NCBI GenBank assembly: GCA_028875185.1
Contig: JAPPFH010000010.1
Coordinates: 1-60,782, forward strand
Reading direction: 5' to 3'
Origin: Chloroflexota bacterium
Lineage (GTDB): Bacteria > Chloroflexota > Anaerolineae > Aggregatilineales > Phototrophicaceae
Length of the DNA: 60,782 nucleotides
Shown: one piece after another, positions 17,793 through 26,277 of the stretch
Position numbering within the stretch: the first letter of the stretch is position 1
Layout: every line of letters begins with the position of its first letter
The notes under the pieces: model-generated
The model's database searches: none
The model's input: the letters and a program-made list of their open reading frames with translations, nothing else
Told to the model about the DNA's origin: nothing
Translations under genes and position numbers: made by a program

Positions 17793-18254
17793 ATGCCAAG
17801 TGTAGGCGAACAGGCGCCCGATTTTGAATTGCTGAATCAGCGCGGCGAGGCGGTAAGGCTGAGCGATTATCGCGGCAGGCGCGTGCTGCTCTTCGCTTAT
17901 CCCAAAGCGGCGACGCCGGGCTGCACCGTCCAGGCTTGCGGCTTCCGCGACAACTTCGCGCAGATCGAAACGGCTGACGCGGTCGTGCTAGGTCTTAGCC
18001 CGGATGAGCCGGCCGCGCTGGCGAAGTGGATCGAGGCCGAGGGCTTGCAATATGATTTGCTATCCGATCCCGAGCATCAGGTGCTTGAGGCTTGGAGCGC
18101 CTGGGGCGAAAAGTCTATGTACGGGAAGAAATATATGGGCGTCATTCGCTCGCACTGGATCATTGACGCCGACGGCGCCGTGCTGGACGAACAGCTCAAA
18201 GTCAGCCCCAAGAAGAGTATCGAAAAGGCGCTGAAATTCCTGGCGAAAAACTGA
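17793..18254 (+). CDS. bcp: Peroxiredoxin, Bcp/PrxQ type (copy 1)
   Basis: 153 residues. PDFELLNQRGEAVRLSDYRG then the active-site segment PKAATPGCTVQACGFRD: the peroxidatic Cys in PxxxTxxC and a resolving Cys five residues on, the atypical 2-Cys Bcp arrangement. It reduces peroxides with thioredoxin in the cytosol. The ATG at 17793 matches the family N-terminus (MPSVGEQAPDF) and has AAGGA upstream. A second copy lies at 23730. The next gene is an SH3-domain lipoprotein 34 bp downstream. Confidence 0.93.
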   Translation: MPSVGEQAPDFELLNQRGEAVRLSDYRGRRVLLFAYPKAATPGCTVQACGFRDNFAQIETADAVVLGLSPDEPAALAKWIEAEGLQYDLLSDPEHQVLEAWSAWGEKSMYGKKYMGVIRSHWIIDADGAVLDEQLKVSPKKSIEKALKFLAKN

Positions 18255-18288
18255 GGGTGAAAGCGGCATTCGCCCAGGACAAGAACCG

Positions 18289-19794
18289 ATGAAGGCGCGC
18301 GTTATCGGGGCGCTCCTCGCCGCCATCATGCTGGCTGCCTGCTCGGCGGACGAAGCGGTCAGGCTCCGTTCAGACGAGGCGCCTGCGCCAACCGCGGTTA
18401 TCGTATACATGACGCCGACGGCTGTGCCCACCTTGGTGCCTACCGTCGCGCGCTTTCATCCGACGGCCACGAAAACCGAAAGCGATCAAGCGGCAGCGGC
18501 AGCGATTGAGCCAGACAACTGCGAAAGCGTTCTGAAAGCGCAATTCACCGCCGCCAGCGACCATTGCCTGGCGGGACCCGACGGCAGTTTCTGCAGTGGC
18601 GGGCTGCCGCCAAGCGCTGAACCAGCCAGCGGCGGCTTTTCCGCGCCCGGCGCCGTAGTCGATGCGGCGATCATTGACCGCCTGCACAGCCCGCGTTTGG
18701 GCGAAGCGCGAGGCGGAGGCTTGGTCTGGCTGCGGCTGGAAGAAGATCTGCGGCTGGACGCGCTCCTAATCGGCGATCTGCGGATCGCTAACCGGACCCC
18801 CGCCGCAAGCGTTTATCCAAAGTGGCGTTTCATCACCGTGGAAAGCGGCGAGATGCGGGCGGGCTGTGTGGCGGCGCCGCAAACAGGCGCGCTGATATTG
18901 CAAAGCGTATACGGGGAACGCGCCAATCTCACCATCAACGGCGTCGCTAGTGAAATCAATGGGACACTTATCGTCATGACGCAAGCGGACACGACCCGCT
19001 TCATCGCCATTGAAGGGCAGAGTCGCCTTACCGCCTTCGGTCAATCCGCAATTGTGAATGTTGGGCAGCAGCTAAACCTTCGATACGGCGACGGCGATTG
19101 GACAAGACCGGTACAGTTGCCGGGCAATCCCGTCCTGCTGACATACGACTTGATTGAGCGTCTGCCGATAGCCTTGTTCGATCGACCCGTGCCGATGCCG
19201 CAGCCGGGATATGCGCGGACGCAAGGCGGCGTGAACATGCGGGCCGCGCCCGATGTCGAATCGCTCTTGTTGTTTCGGGTGCCCGCCGGAGAGACCATGA
19301 GCGTGCTCGGCATCAGCCGGGATCGTCAATGGCTGCATATTCGCCTGGGCAATGGCGAAGCTGGCTGGATGAGCGCCGAGCTGCTGGCGCGCAACTTGGG
19401 CGAGATTGGTCCGGTCTACGACTTGACGCCCGCGCCGCCGCAGCGATTGGGCGCCTACGCCGACGTCGCCACGGTCAATGTGGCGGCCGGCGGGAATCTA
19501 CGCGAAGCGCCGGATACCGCCTTCCGCATAATGCGCGGCTTGCCTTTCGGAATGCAAGTCCAGCTGCTGGCGCGCAGCCCTTACAGCCCCTGGGTGAAAG
19601 TCAATGCGGATGGCGATATTGGCTGGATGGCGCTCTTCACATTGACAACAAAATCAGTGATCACTTCCCTGCCCATCGATTACAGCGTGCCGCTGCCGCC
19701 CCTTGCCCAAGCCGCCCCTACTGCAACCCCATCAAGCAGCTTTTTCGGCTACGGTGGCGGGCACGCCTACCCCGATCCCAGCGGTGGATACTAG
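18289..19794 (+). CDS. Lipoprotein with two SH3-like domains
   Basis: 501 residues. Lipoprotein signal with lipobox LAAC at about 15-18, a Pro/Thr-rich spacer, then a ~200-residue region with spaced cysteines (NCESVLKAQF, DHCLAGPDGSFC) of unknown fold. Two bacterial SH3 modules follow (about 305-365, GGVNMRAAPDVESLLLFRVP, and 395-455, GGNLREAPDTAFRIMRGLP), ending in a Gly/Tyr-rich tail. SH3b domains usually bind cell-wall or other extracellular ligands. Probably surface-attached. Immediately follows peroxiredoxin 1. Confidence 0.78.
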   Translation: MKARVIGALLAAIMLAACSADEAVRLRSDEAPAPTAVIVYMTPTAVPTLVPTVARFHPTATKTESDQAAAAAIEPDNCESVLKAQFTAASDHCLAGPDGSFCSGGLPPSAEPASGGFSAPGAVVDAAIIDRLHSPRLGEARGGGLVWLRLEEDLRLDALLIGDLRIANRTPAASVYPKWRFITVESGEMRAGCVAAPQTGALILQSVYGERANLTINGVASEINGTLIVMTQADTTRFIAIEGQSRLTAFGQSAIVNVGQQLNLRYGDGDWTRPVQLPGNPVLLTYDLIERLPIALFDRPVPMPQPGYARTQGGVNMRAAPDVESLLLFRVPAGETMSVLGISRDRQWLHIRLGNGEAGWMSAELLARNLGEIGPVYDLTPAPPQRLGAYADVATVNVAAGGNLREAPDTAFRIMRGLPFGMQVQLLARSPYSPWVKVNADGDIGWMALFTLTTKSVITSLPIDYSVPLPPLAQAAPTATPSSSFFGYGGGHAYPDPSGGY

Positions 19795-19809
19795 CAGGCA
19801 GGGCGCGAG

Positions 19810-21687
19810 CTAGAAAAAGATGATGAAGAAACAGAGGGCAATAATGAGGCCCGCCAGCATGACGCCCTGAATCTCGCTGGCGCTCATAGGTAGCGCATAG
19901 GCATAGGGCATGGGCTTGATGCCAAGATGGCGCAAGCGCCAGGCAAATGCCAAACCGCCAATCAGCGCCAAAGCGGATATCCACGCGCCAGCATCGCGCG
20001 GCGGCGTCGACCCGAGATAGACGCGCAGCGTATATTCGCCAGCAGGCAAGGAAACGCGAATCAAGCCCAAATCTGGCGTGGGCGCGACCGCGACAGCGCC
20101 GCCATCGACGGTCGCCGCCCAGCCGGGCCACCAATAATTCAAGATGATCGCTTCAAATGGCGCCGGTGAACGAACGCGCCAGGCATGGAATTCAGGCGCG
20201 TTGCGCAGCAGCGTCGCCTCTGCGCCGGGCGGCAGACTGTCGCGATCGAATTTGTCGATCGGGTAGCCATCTAGGTAATCCTCCAGCAGGCGAGTCTTGT
20301 CCACCATGTCGCTGGCTGTGCGTGGAAGGAAGTCATCGGTGGGGGACGTCCCAGGTTTACTGGTCGTCATCAGCCGCAGCGTTGAAACGTCAATATGCTG
20401 GCGCTTCCAGCTCATCGCGCGTGAAATGGCAAAACCCGCGACGACCACCGCGGCGACGGCAATCGCGATCGCAATCAGCCCCATCTTGCCCGGCAGCCGC
20501 CGCAGCCAAAGCCCGTTCAAGCTCGCCAGATAGCCACAGCACAAGACGATGGGACCGAGGAAGCGCACTGGGAATTGCAGGTAACGTAAGGGAGCAAAAG
20601 AATGCCAAAGCGGATGCGACCAGGGCAGCATCAAGAACACTAGCGCGAGGGAAAGCAAGAAGAAGAATAAAGCCGCGAGGAATGCGCCTGGATGACGGCT
20701 GCGATAGCCGCGGATGTACAGCGCCAGCGCGCCGCCGGCGCCCGCAAGCGCGTAGGTCCATTGCGCGATGCCGATGTGATAAGATTCTGCCGAGTGCGGT
20801 CGCACCCAGGTAAAGAATTGATCCGCAATCTTCAGCAGGTCGCCCAGGCTTCGCCAATATGAGATGCTCCAATCTTTGAAGAGACCTTCACGCGTGATCG
20901 AATGCCGCTCGAGCAGAATGGGCAGCCAAAAGCTGGCGGCGGCCAATATACCGAATACCAGCGCCAGCGCCGCCCACAAATCGCCGCGGGCATCCAGCCG
21001 GCCAGCTTCACGGTTGACGCGCTGGATCAGCCCTTCCCATGCCAGCCAGGCGAAGGCGACCCCCGTGAACAGGACCGCGTGCAGGTTGTGTGTGTTTATG
21101 AGCGCGGCTTCAACAAGGATGACCAGCAGGAAATTGCGCCCGCTGGGGGCGTCGCGCAGGGCGTCCAGGCGCCAGAGCAAGACCGGAAAGAGCGCCTGAG
21201 CAAACAGCGCTGGGTAAGCGCCGCGCAGATCAGCCTCGATGAGAAGAAAATAGGGGCTGCTGACATAAATCAGCCCGCCAATCAAGGCGCCGAGCGCGCC
21301 GCTGCGCCGGCGGCAGAACAAATACATGCCGACTCCCGCCAGCACAAATGCAAGCAGCAGCAGCCAGCGCGCCGCCTGCACCAGGCTGAGGTTGAAAACA
21401 AGCTGGATGGCGACAGCGATTTGATAGGTCAAGCTGGCATAGAAGTGGAATAGCGGCGAGCCATAGCCCCAGTAAGTGGTCTCCGCCCAAGATGGAAAGA
21501 ACTCGCCCGCCAGCCAACTGCCGCGCATCAACTCAATGCGACGAAGGTGATGCCCCTCATCCCCCGCTGGGCTCGACAGCCCGTCGCTCGTCCAAATCGG
21601 CTCGGCGACGACGAAAGTCAAGCAGATGATGAGCAGCAGCCCGGGATCCAGGACCTTCATCAAGCCGCCGTTTGAGGACATCCGCAT
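19810..21687 (-). CDS. PTPS-related multi-spanning membrane protein (putative glycosyltransferase-like)
   Basis: 625 residues from the ATG at 21687. The frame stays open to a TTG at 21738, but that has no ribosome-binding site. About 10-12 hydrophobic spans. A large loop after span 1 carries GDEGHHLRRIELMRGSW and a segment PSWAETTYWGYGSPLFHFY, as in the 6-pyruvoyl-tetrahydropterin-synthase-related membrane family, which resembles GT-C glycosyltransferases with early acidic loops. A C-terminal beta-rich extracytoplasmic region (VDGGAVAVAPTPDLGLIRVS) precedes a last helix. The putative promoter upstream contains a C9 tract (see 21764-21793). Confidence 0.72.
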   Translation of the reverse strand: MRMSSNGGLMKVLDPGLLLIICLTFVVAEPIWTSDGLSSPAGDEGHHLRRIELMRGSWLAGEFFPSWAETTYWGYGSPLFHFYASLTYQIAVAIQLVFNLSLVQAARWLLLLAFVLAGVGMYLFCRRRSGALGALIGGLIYVSSPYFLLIEADLRGAYPALFAQALFPVLLWRLDALRDAPSGRNFLLVILVEAALINTHNLHAVLFTGVAFAWLAWEGLIQRVNREAGRLDARGDLWAALALVFGILAAASFWLPILLERHSITREGLFKDWSISYWRSLGDLLKIADQFFTWVRPHSAESYHIGIAQWTYALAGAGGALALYIRGYRSRHPGAFLAALFFFLLSLALVFLMLPWSHPLWHSFAPLRYLQFPVRFLGPIVLCCGYLASLNGLWLRRLPGKMGLIAIAIAVAAVVVAGFAISRAMSWKRQHIDVSTLRLMTTSKPGTSPTDDFLPRTASDMVDKTRLLEDYLDGYPIDKFDRDSLPPGAEATLLRNAPEFHAWRVRSPAPFEAIILNYWWPGWAATVDGGAVAVAPTPDLGLIRVSLPAGEYTLRVYLGSTPPRDAGAWISALALIGGLAFAWRLRHLGIKPMPYAYALPMSASEIQGVMLAGLIIALCFFIIFF

Positions 21688-21763
21688 AAGAAGCAAGCGC
21701 CAATTAACCCATCGCCATTCGCGGCCAGCGAGCGGCAAATAGCAGCCGCGAATCCAGCGAGCC

Positions 21764-21793
21764 AGTATACTGGGGGGGGGCGTTCCAGTTCAA
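21764..21793 (-). promoter_or_regulatory. Putative phase-variable promoter with C9 spacer tract
   Basis: Read on the minus strand: TTGAAC (21793-21788), an 18-nt spacer holding nine consecutive C (21780-21772), then TATACT (21769-21764). The -10 lies inside the perfect palindrome CCAGTATACTGG (21762-21773). Losing one C would give the optimal 17-nt spacing. This is the layout of homopolymer-switched promoters in known phase-variable genes. It faces the PTPS-related gene. Confidence 0.5.
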
Positions 21794-21834
21794 GTAAAGA
21801 TTCACCGTGGGGCTGGCGATTGTCCTGAGCGGAT

Positions 21835-22060
21835 CAGGGGAGTGGTGAATTTCAAGGATTTCGCGGCAACCCCCGCCCCCCTGCTCCCACAAGGAAGGAA
21901 GGGGAGAAAAGCTACCTATACGCTATGGTTAAGCCCCCTCCCTCGCTCTGGGGTCGCTCAGGGCGCGTAGACACAACCCGTGTCGACACAGACCCGTCGG
22001 GGAGGGGTTTGCGGTGGGGTAAAGAAACGCATATCCACGATTCGCCACTCCCGCGGATCA
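21835..22060. repeat. MITE-like element with terminal inverted repeats
   Basis: The left end GGGAGTGGTGAATTTC (from about 21838) is mirrored at the right by GATTCGCCACTCCCGC (about 22038-22054). Between them lie G/C-rich internal arms (CCCCTCCCTCGCTCTGGGG, then GGGGAGGGGTTTGCGGTGGGG) and CGCGTAGACAC at 21964-21974, the reverse complement of a word in two other repeats. No transposase. Left-end sequence is shared with 359-410. Confidence 0.7.
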
Positions 22061-22134
22061 GAGCCGCTTGCGTTTCAATCAAGCCGCGGCTATAGTGTTT
22101 AAGCAATCGTGGCAAACTCTTATGGCAGTTTGAC

Positions 22135-22512
22135 GTGGCGGAAAACGATCCCATCCTGGAACAGCGCGTCGAGGCATTAGAGCAATTCTCGCAGGCTCGG
22201 GTTGTCGAGCAGGTCGGCGATCTGACTGAGCGCGTCTCCGGCTTGGAAAGCGCGGGAGGCGGAGACGCCGCACCTGGCGACCAAATCTGATATTGCGCGC
22301 CTGGAGAAGCGCAGCCTCTTGCCACGCAAGAGCAAATTGCCGCCCAATCCGAGCAGTTTCGCAAAGACCAAAAAGCCCAGACCGAGCAGTTGCGGCGGGA
22401 ATGGGAACAGCGGACTAACCGGCTGATTTCATGGATGATCCTTGCGTTTATCGCTTCTTCGGGTATTGTTGTCTCAGCGGCCGCCACCATCATCAACCGT
22501 TTGCCCAGCTAA
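22135..22512 (+). pseudogene. Frame-disrupted coiled-coil protein with C-terminal membrane anchor
   Basis: A GTG at 22135 opens a coiled-coil reading (VAENDPILEQRVEALEQF and on) that hits TGA at 22288-22290. The same frame continues after it as ATQEQIAAQSEQFRKDQKAQ and a terminal helix (LISWMILAFIASSGIVVSAA) to the stop at 22512. Across the break the next frame reads HLATKSDIARLEKR, a typical coiled-coil LATKxDxARLE motif. So the ancestral protein (~125 residues) has probably suffered two compensating indels. Probably inactive. See findings for the less likely recoding view. Confidence 0.6.
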
Positions 22513-22565
22513 AGAGGAATCGATCATGTCGGCTTCAGGCCCGCGTAATTTCAGGAGGAGCAATT

Positions 22566-23670
22566 ATGAACAAGCCCAGCCGTGCCGCGCGTTTTCTTAA
22601 CCTTGTCTTAACATTACCCCCCCCCCCGAATATATGTTCTAATATTGCGCTGTTGCATCCTCGCTTCAATTAGTCTCTTCGCCCTATCCCCGCAAGCCCA
22701 AAACGTACCGCCCGCGCCGACAAACTTTCGTATCAGCCGCATCACGCACAACAGCATCACCTTAAGATGGGATCCATCCCCTGGCGCTACCAGCTACGAA
22801 GTTGCCCGTAATGTCTTCTCTTTTGACCCATTTTGGTTGAATCTCGGCAATGTTGCTCGCTATACGGCAACCATCACGCAGCCTAGACAAACAGGGCGCT
22901 ATGAAGATTTTACTGTGCGCGCCCGAAACAGCAGCGGACATAGCGGAACGGGTGGCCAAATTTCTGTTTTGTGGTCGGAAATCCCCGCGCCGCCAGCCCA
23001 AGATGACAGCGATCATGAACCTTATGTATATGTCCCCCCCAAGCACACTCCCATCCCCGACACGCTCAATCACCTGCCAGCCGGCATCCAGGTCAGCAAC
23101 TGGCGCGATGGCGCCCAGGGGCGGCGGGTGGGCGCCGCCGGCGTGGGCCGCGCCGATGTCATCGAGCAGGGCCTTCTGGACGCGGTCGACATCTGGAGCA
23201 ATGTCACGCCGGGCGTCGAAGTCTGCTTCAATCAGCCGGGGCGCGTCGTCTTCCTCGACGCCGCCTACGCCCCGCGCAAACTCTTTGATTTGCCAGCGTA
23301 TCAGCGCGATGGCATGACCTGTACGACGATTAACAGCGCCGGCACCGTCGTGCTGCTGCGCGGGGAAAGCCCGCCGCCGCAACAGCCGCCCAGCCAGCCG
23401 CAGCAGAGCCAGACACAGCATAGCCCGCCCGCGCTGGCAACGGCTGAACCTCACGAGACGCAAAGCCTGAGCGGCTGCGAGGTGCGGCCCTGGGCCAATG
23501 TCAAGTTCCGCCAGAGCCCGCCCGGCGGCGAGATCATCGGCGTGACCGCTATCCGCAAGTGGCTGCCCGCCAGCGAAAAGCGCTACGGTTATTTCAAAGT
23601 CCGCCTTTGGGGGCGCGAAGGCTGGATCAGCGGCCGATTCGTCTACACCCGCGGCGATTGCGGGGCGTGA
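22566..23670 (+). CDS. Secreted FN3/SH3 protein, frame broken at a C11 tract (possible phase-OFF allele)
   Basis: A strong AGGAGG precedes ATG 22566, but the frame runs to TAG within 110 bp. The long frame (to 23670) resumes at the run of eleven C at 22617-22627; a run of 10 or 13 would join them. The joined product is a hydrophobic leader ending near SPQAQN, an FN3 domain (PPAPTNFRISRITHNSITLRW), a region with GVEVCFNQPGRVVFLDAAYA, a Pro/Gln linker, and a C-terminal SH3-like domain with framing cysteines. A weaker alternative is translation from TTG 22645, without a good ribosome-binding site. Paralog of the partial gene at 3-335. Peroxiredoxin 2 follows. Confidence 0.7.
22617..22627 (+). 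repeat. Homopolymer tract (C11) inside coding region
   Basis: Eleven consecutive C, 51 bases after ATG 22566. Its length decides whether the signal-peptide start is in frame with the FN3/SH3 body. Either a contingency (slippage) tract or a sequencing/assembly length error. Confidence 0.85.
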
Positions 23671-23729
23671 TGGCGCGGCGGAATGCTATACTGGAAGCGA
23701 AGTAAGGTTTAGCATTTGGAGCAGCGGCA

Positions 23730-24200
23730 ATGCCAACTGTTGGGCAAGCGGCGCCCGATTTCGAACTGCTGAATCAAGAGGGGCAAACAGTGCGCCTCAG
23801 CGATTATCGCGGTAAGCGCGTGATTATCTTCGCCTTCCCCAAAGCCAATACCATGGGCTGCAACAATCAAGCTTGTTCCTTCCGCGATGTCTTCCCGCAG
23901 ATTGAATCGCACAATGCTGTTGTGCTCGGCGTCAGCTCGGACAGCGTAGAGGCGCTCGCGGGCTGGAAGCGGCGCCAGAACCTGCAATACGATCTGCTCT
24001 CCGATCCAGATCACCGGATGTTGGCTGCCTGGGACGCTTGGGGCTTCAGGCTTTTCGTCATCAAGCTGCCGATTTCGGCGACGCGCTCTTATTGGGTGAT
24101 CGACGAACATGGCACTCTCGTCGACCAGCAGATCGGCGTCCGTCCCAAGGAGAGCGTCGACAAGGCGCTCGCTGCGGTAGAATCGCTCGCGCCGCGTTAG
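23730..24200 (+). CDS. bcp: Peroxiredoxin, Bcp/PrxQ type (copy 2)
   Basis: 156 residues, homologous throughout to copy 1 at 17793. Active-site segment PKANTMGCNNQACSFRD keeps the PxxxTxxC peroxidatic Cys and the resolving Cys five residues later; the usual Pro before Gly-Cys is Met. A TATACT (-10-like) lies at 23687-23692, 38 bases before the ATG. Thioredoxin-dependent peroxide reduction in the cytosol. Sits 59 bp downstream of an FN3/SH3 exported protein, echoing the peroxiredoxin-SH3 pairing at 17.8-19.8 kb. Confidence 0.92.
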   Translation: MPTVGQAAPDFELLNQEGQTVRLSDYRGKRVIIFAFPKANTMGCNNQACSFRDVFPQIESHNAVVLGVSSDSVEALAGWKRRQNLQYDLLSDPDHRMLAAWDAWGFRLFVIKLPISATRSYWVIDEHGTLVDQQIGVRPKESVDKALAAVESLAPR

Positions 24201-24313
24201 CCAAACAAACGCTAAGATCGGCCGCTGCCTGAAATACATAGAGACTGTACCGCGCGCGGCAATGGCGAGTATCATTGCGCGCGATAACAGCACACAAGCC
24301 ATTGGATTGCAAC

Positions 24314-25339
24314 ATGAAACTGTTACTCATCGGCTTCGGGGTCGTTGGTCAGGGATTCGCCGAAATTCTGCGAGACAAATCGGCCGAGCTCCAGCGCAAA
24401 CACGATTTCGCGGCGACGATCATCGGCGTTGTGACCGCGAGCAAGGGTTCGCTGTATCGGCCGGCTGGGCTGGATCTTTCCGCGCTGCTCGAAGCCGCGG
24501 CGAGCGGCAGCTTTGACGGCTATCCCGGGGCGGCGGGGCTGCGGCGCGGCATGACGGCTCTCGACATGATCGCGGCTGGCGAGGCTGATGCGCTGGTCGA
24601 AGTGAGCCCTACCAATCTCGATACGGCTCAGCCGGCGCTGGATATTTGCCATCGCGCCCTCGATGCCGGCATGCACCTGGCGCTCGCTAACAAGGGACCG
24701 GTCGCTCTGGGCTATGCGAGTCTCCAGGAAAAGGCGCGCGCCGTGGAACGACAACTGCGCTACGAAGCGACTGTGATGGCGGGAACGCCGACCATGCGCC
24801 TGGCTGAAGAAGCGCTGGCGGGCTGCGCGATACGTTCGGCGCGCGGCATCCTCAACGGCACCACCAATTACATCCTGACGCGGATGGAGAACGGCATGTC
24901 TTACGATGAGGCGCTGGCGCGGGCGCAGGAATTGGGCTACGCCGAGAGCGATCCATCAGGCGATGTCGAGGGTTGGGACGCCGCCGGCAAGGTCTTGATC
25001 CTCGCCAATGTCTTATTCGGCGGAAGCCTGAAGCTGGCCGACTTGGACGTCAGCGGCATCACGGCGATCAGCGCGGCCGACATCGCCGACGCCAGAGCCG
25101 CCGGGCAACGTTACAAACTGATTGCCAGCGCTACGCCAGATGGCGGCTCGGTAAAAGCGACCCGCCTGCCCTTCGCCGATCCTCTGGCGAGCGTCGGCGG
25201 ATCGACCAATGCGATCACACTGGAGACCGATCTGATGGGCGATGTCACGCTGATCGGCGCGGGCGCCGGCAAGCTGGAAACTGGATTCGCCATTCTCTCC
25301 GACCTCTTGGCTATCCGGAGGGCAACTGGCGCATCGTAA
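24314..25339 (+). CDS. hom: Homoserine dehydrogenase
   Basis: 341 residues. Rossmann NAD(P) motif GFGVVGQG at 7-14, PTNLDTAQPALD, ANKGPVA, then the catalytic-domain signature RGILNGTTNYILTRM and YAESDPSGDVEGWDAAGK, which carries the substrate-binding acid residues and the catalytic Lys. It reduces aspartate-semialdehyde to homoserine on the route to threonine and methionine. There is no C-terminal ACT domain, so threonine feedback through that module is not expected. The ATG at 24314 puts the Rossmann motif at the usual distance; the frame extends 13 codons upstream without support. Confidence 0.9.
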   Translation: MKLLLIGFGVVGQGFAEILRDKSAELQRKHDFAATIIGVVTASKGSLYRPAGLDLSALLEAAASGSFDGYPGAAGLRRGMTALDMIAAGEADALVEVSPTNLDTAQPALDICHRALDAGMHLALANKGPVALGYASLQEKARAVERQLRYEATVMAGTPTMRLAEEALAGCAIRSARGILNGTTNYILTRMENGMSYDEALARAQELGYAESDPSGDVEGWDAAGKVLILANVLFGGSLKLADLDVSGITAISAADIADARAAGQRYKLIASATPDGGSVKATRLPFADPLASVGGSTNAITLETDLMGDVTLIGAGAGKLETGFAILSDLLAIRRATGAS

Positions 25340-25400
25340 GCGCGGAGCGCAACCCGAACACAGTTCCTTCGTAGACATTGATATTGAAAGATTTCGAGTT

Positions 25401-25430
25401 TTGATAATCCATTTTGACTTGTGCTATACT
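25401..25430 (+). promoter_or_regulatory. Sigma-70-like promoter for pspA
   Basis: TTGATA (25401-25406), 18-nt spacer, TATACT (25425-25430), 52 bases before the ATG at 25483. AGGGG lies between as a ribosome-binding site. No sigma-54 (GG-N10-GC) element is seen, unlike enterobacterial psp. Confidence 0.6.
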
Positions 25431-25482
25431 GGCGGCAATCCGCCACGCGCAACGTCAAGCTCTATGAGGGGAAAATCCAAAC

Positions 25483-26163
25483 ATGCCATCCATTTTGCAG
25501 AAGGTCCAAACACTATTTAGCGCCAACTTGCACGGTATGATTGACCGCGCGCTGGAGACCAATTCTCTGAAGGTCATGGATGAATACATCCGCCAGGTCG
25601 AGCGCAACCTGGAAGCGCTTGAAGATTCAGCGGCGACCGTCGGCGGCTCCGTGCGCACTTTGAAACGCAAATATGATGAATTCTCGAACCAGTCGGACAA
25701 ACTCGATCGCGATATCGACACGTTGGTTCTGCGCGGCAAAGACGACTTGGCGGCGGCGGCGCAAGCGGAGCTCAACACCAAACAAGAATTGGCGCAGGAG
25801 TATTTCGAGCAGTGGCAGTCGCAGGAAGAGCAGTATCAAGGCATGATGAATATGCGACTCAAATTGGAAGGCCGCGTGGTCACAATCAAACAGGAGCGCG
25901 AAAAAATGCGCTCGCTTTTGGAATTGGCGGAAACCAAGAAGGTGATGACCAAGACCCTGAAGAGCATGGACAAAATCGATACCTCGGGCGATCAAGAGAT
26001 CGACAGCCTGCTTGATTCCATCTATTCGCAGATTGATCAAGAAGACGCGCGCGCCGAATTCGCAACCCGCAAATTGTCCGACCAAATCGAAGATACCGTC
26101 GGCATCGGTCAAGTGGAGCTGCAATTGGAAGAGCGCCGCCAGCGTCTATTGGGCGCGGAGTAA
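25483..26163 (+). CDS. pspA: PspA/IM30 family membrane-stress protein
   Basis: 226 residues, nearly all helical coiled coil, the family's usual size. Begins SILQKVQTLFSANLHGMIDR, the amphipathic helix 0/1 that contacts membranes, then DEYIRQVERNLEALEDS and long heptad stretches to the C-terminus. PspA assembles on the inner face of the membrane and stabilises it under envelope stress. The gene is followed 114 bp later by another long coiled-coil protein with two membrane spans on the same strand, possibly its partner. It has its own promoter at 25401-25430. Confidence 0.9.
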   Translation: MPSILQKVQTLFSANLHGMIDRALETNSLKVMDEYIRQVERNLEALEDSAATVGGSVRTLKRKYDEFSNQSDKLDRDIDTLVLRGKDDLAAAAQAELNTKQELAQEYFEQWQSQEEQYQGMMNMRLKLEGRVVTIKQEREKMRSLLELAETKKVMTKTLKSMDKIDTSGDQEIDSLLDSIYSQIDQEDARAEFATRKLSDQIEDTVGIGQVELQLEERRQRLLGAE

Positions 26164-26277
26164 CGCAATCCGATTTTGGCGCGCTCGGGTCGCCGCCTGC
26201 TGAACAGTGTTCGCCTGACGTTATAGCGGTTCGCGCTCAATGCGCTTCCTGATTCAGCCTAGAGGATATTCATCAAG

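Noticed and set aside
22288-22290. Selenocysteine codon in the coiled-coil gene
   Set aside because: The adjacent frame preserves a coiled-coil motif across the TGA, indicating indels; there is no U-x-x-C or C-x-x-U context.
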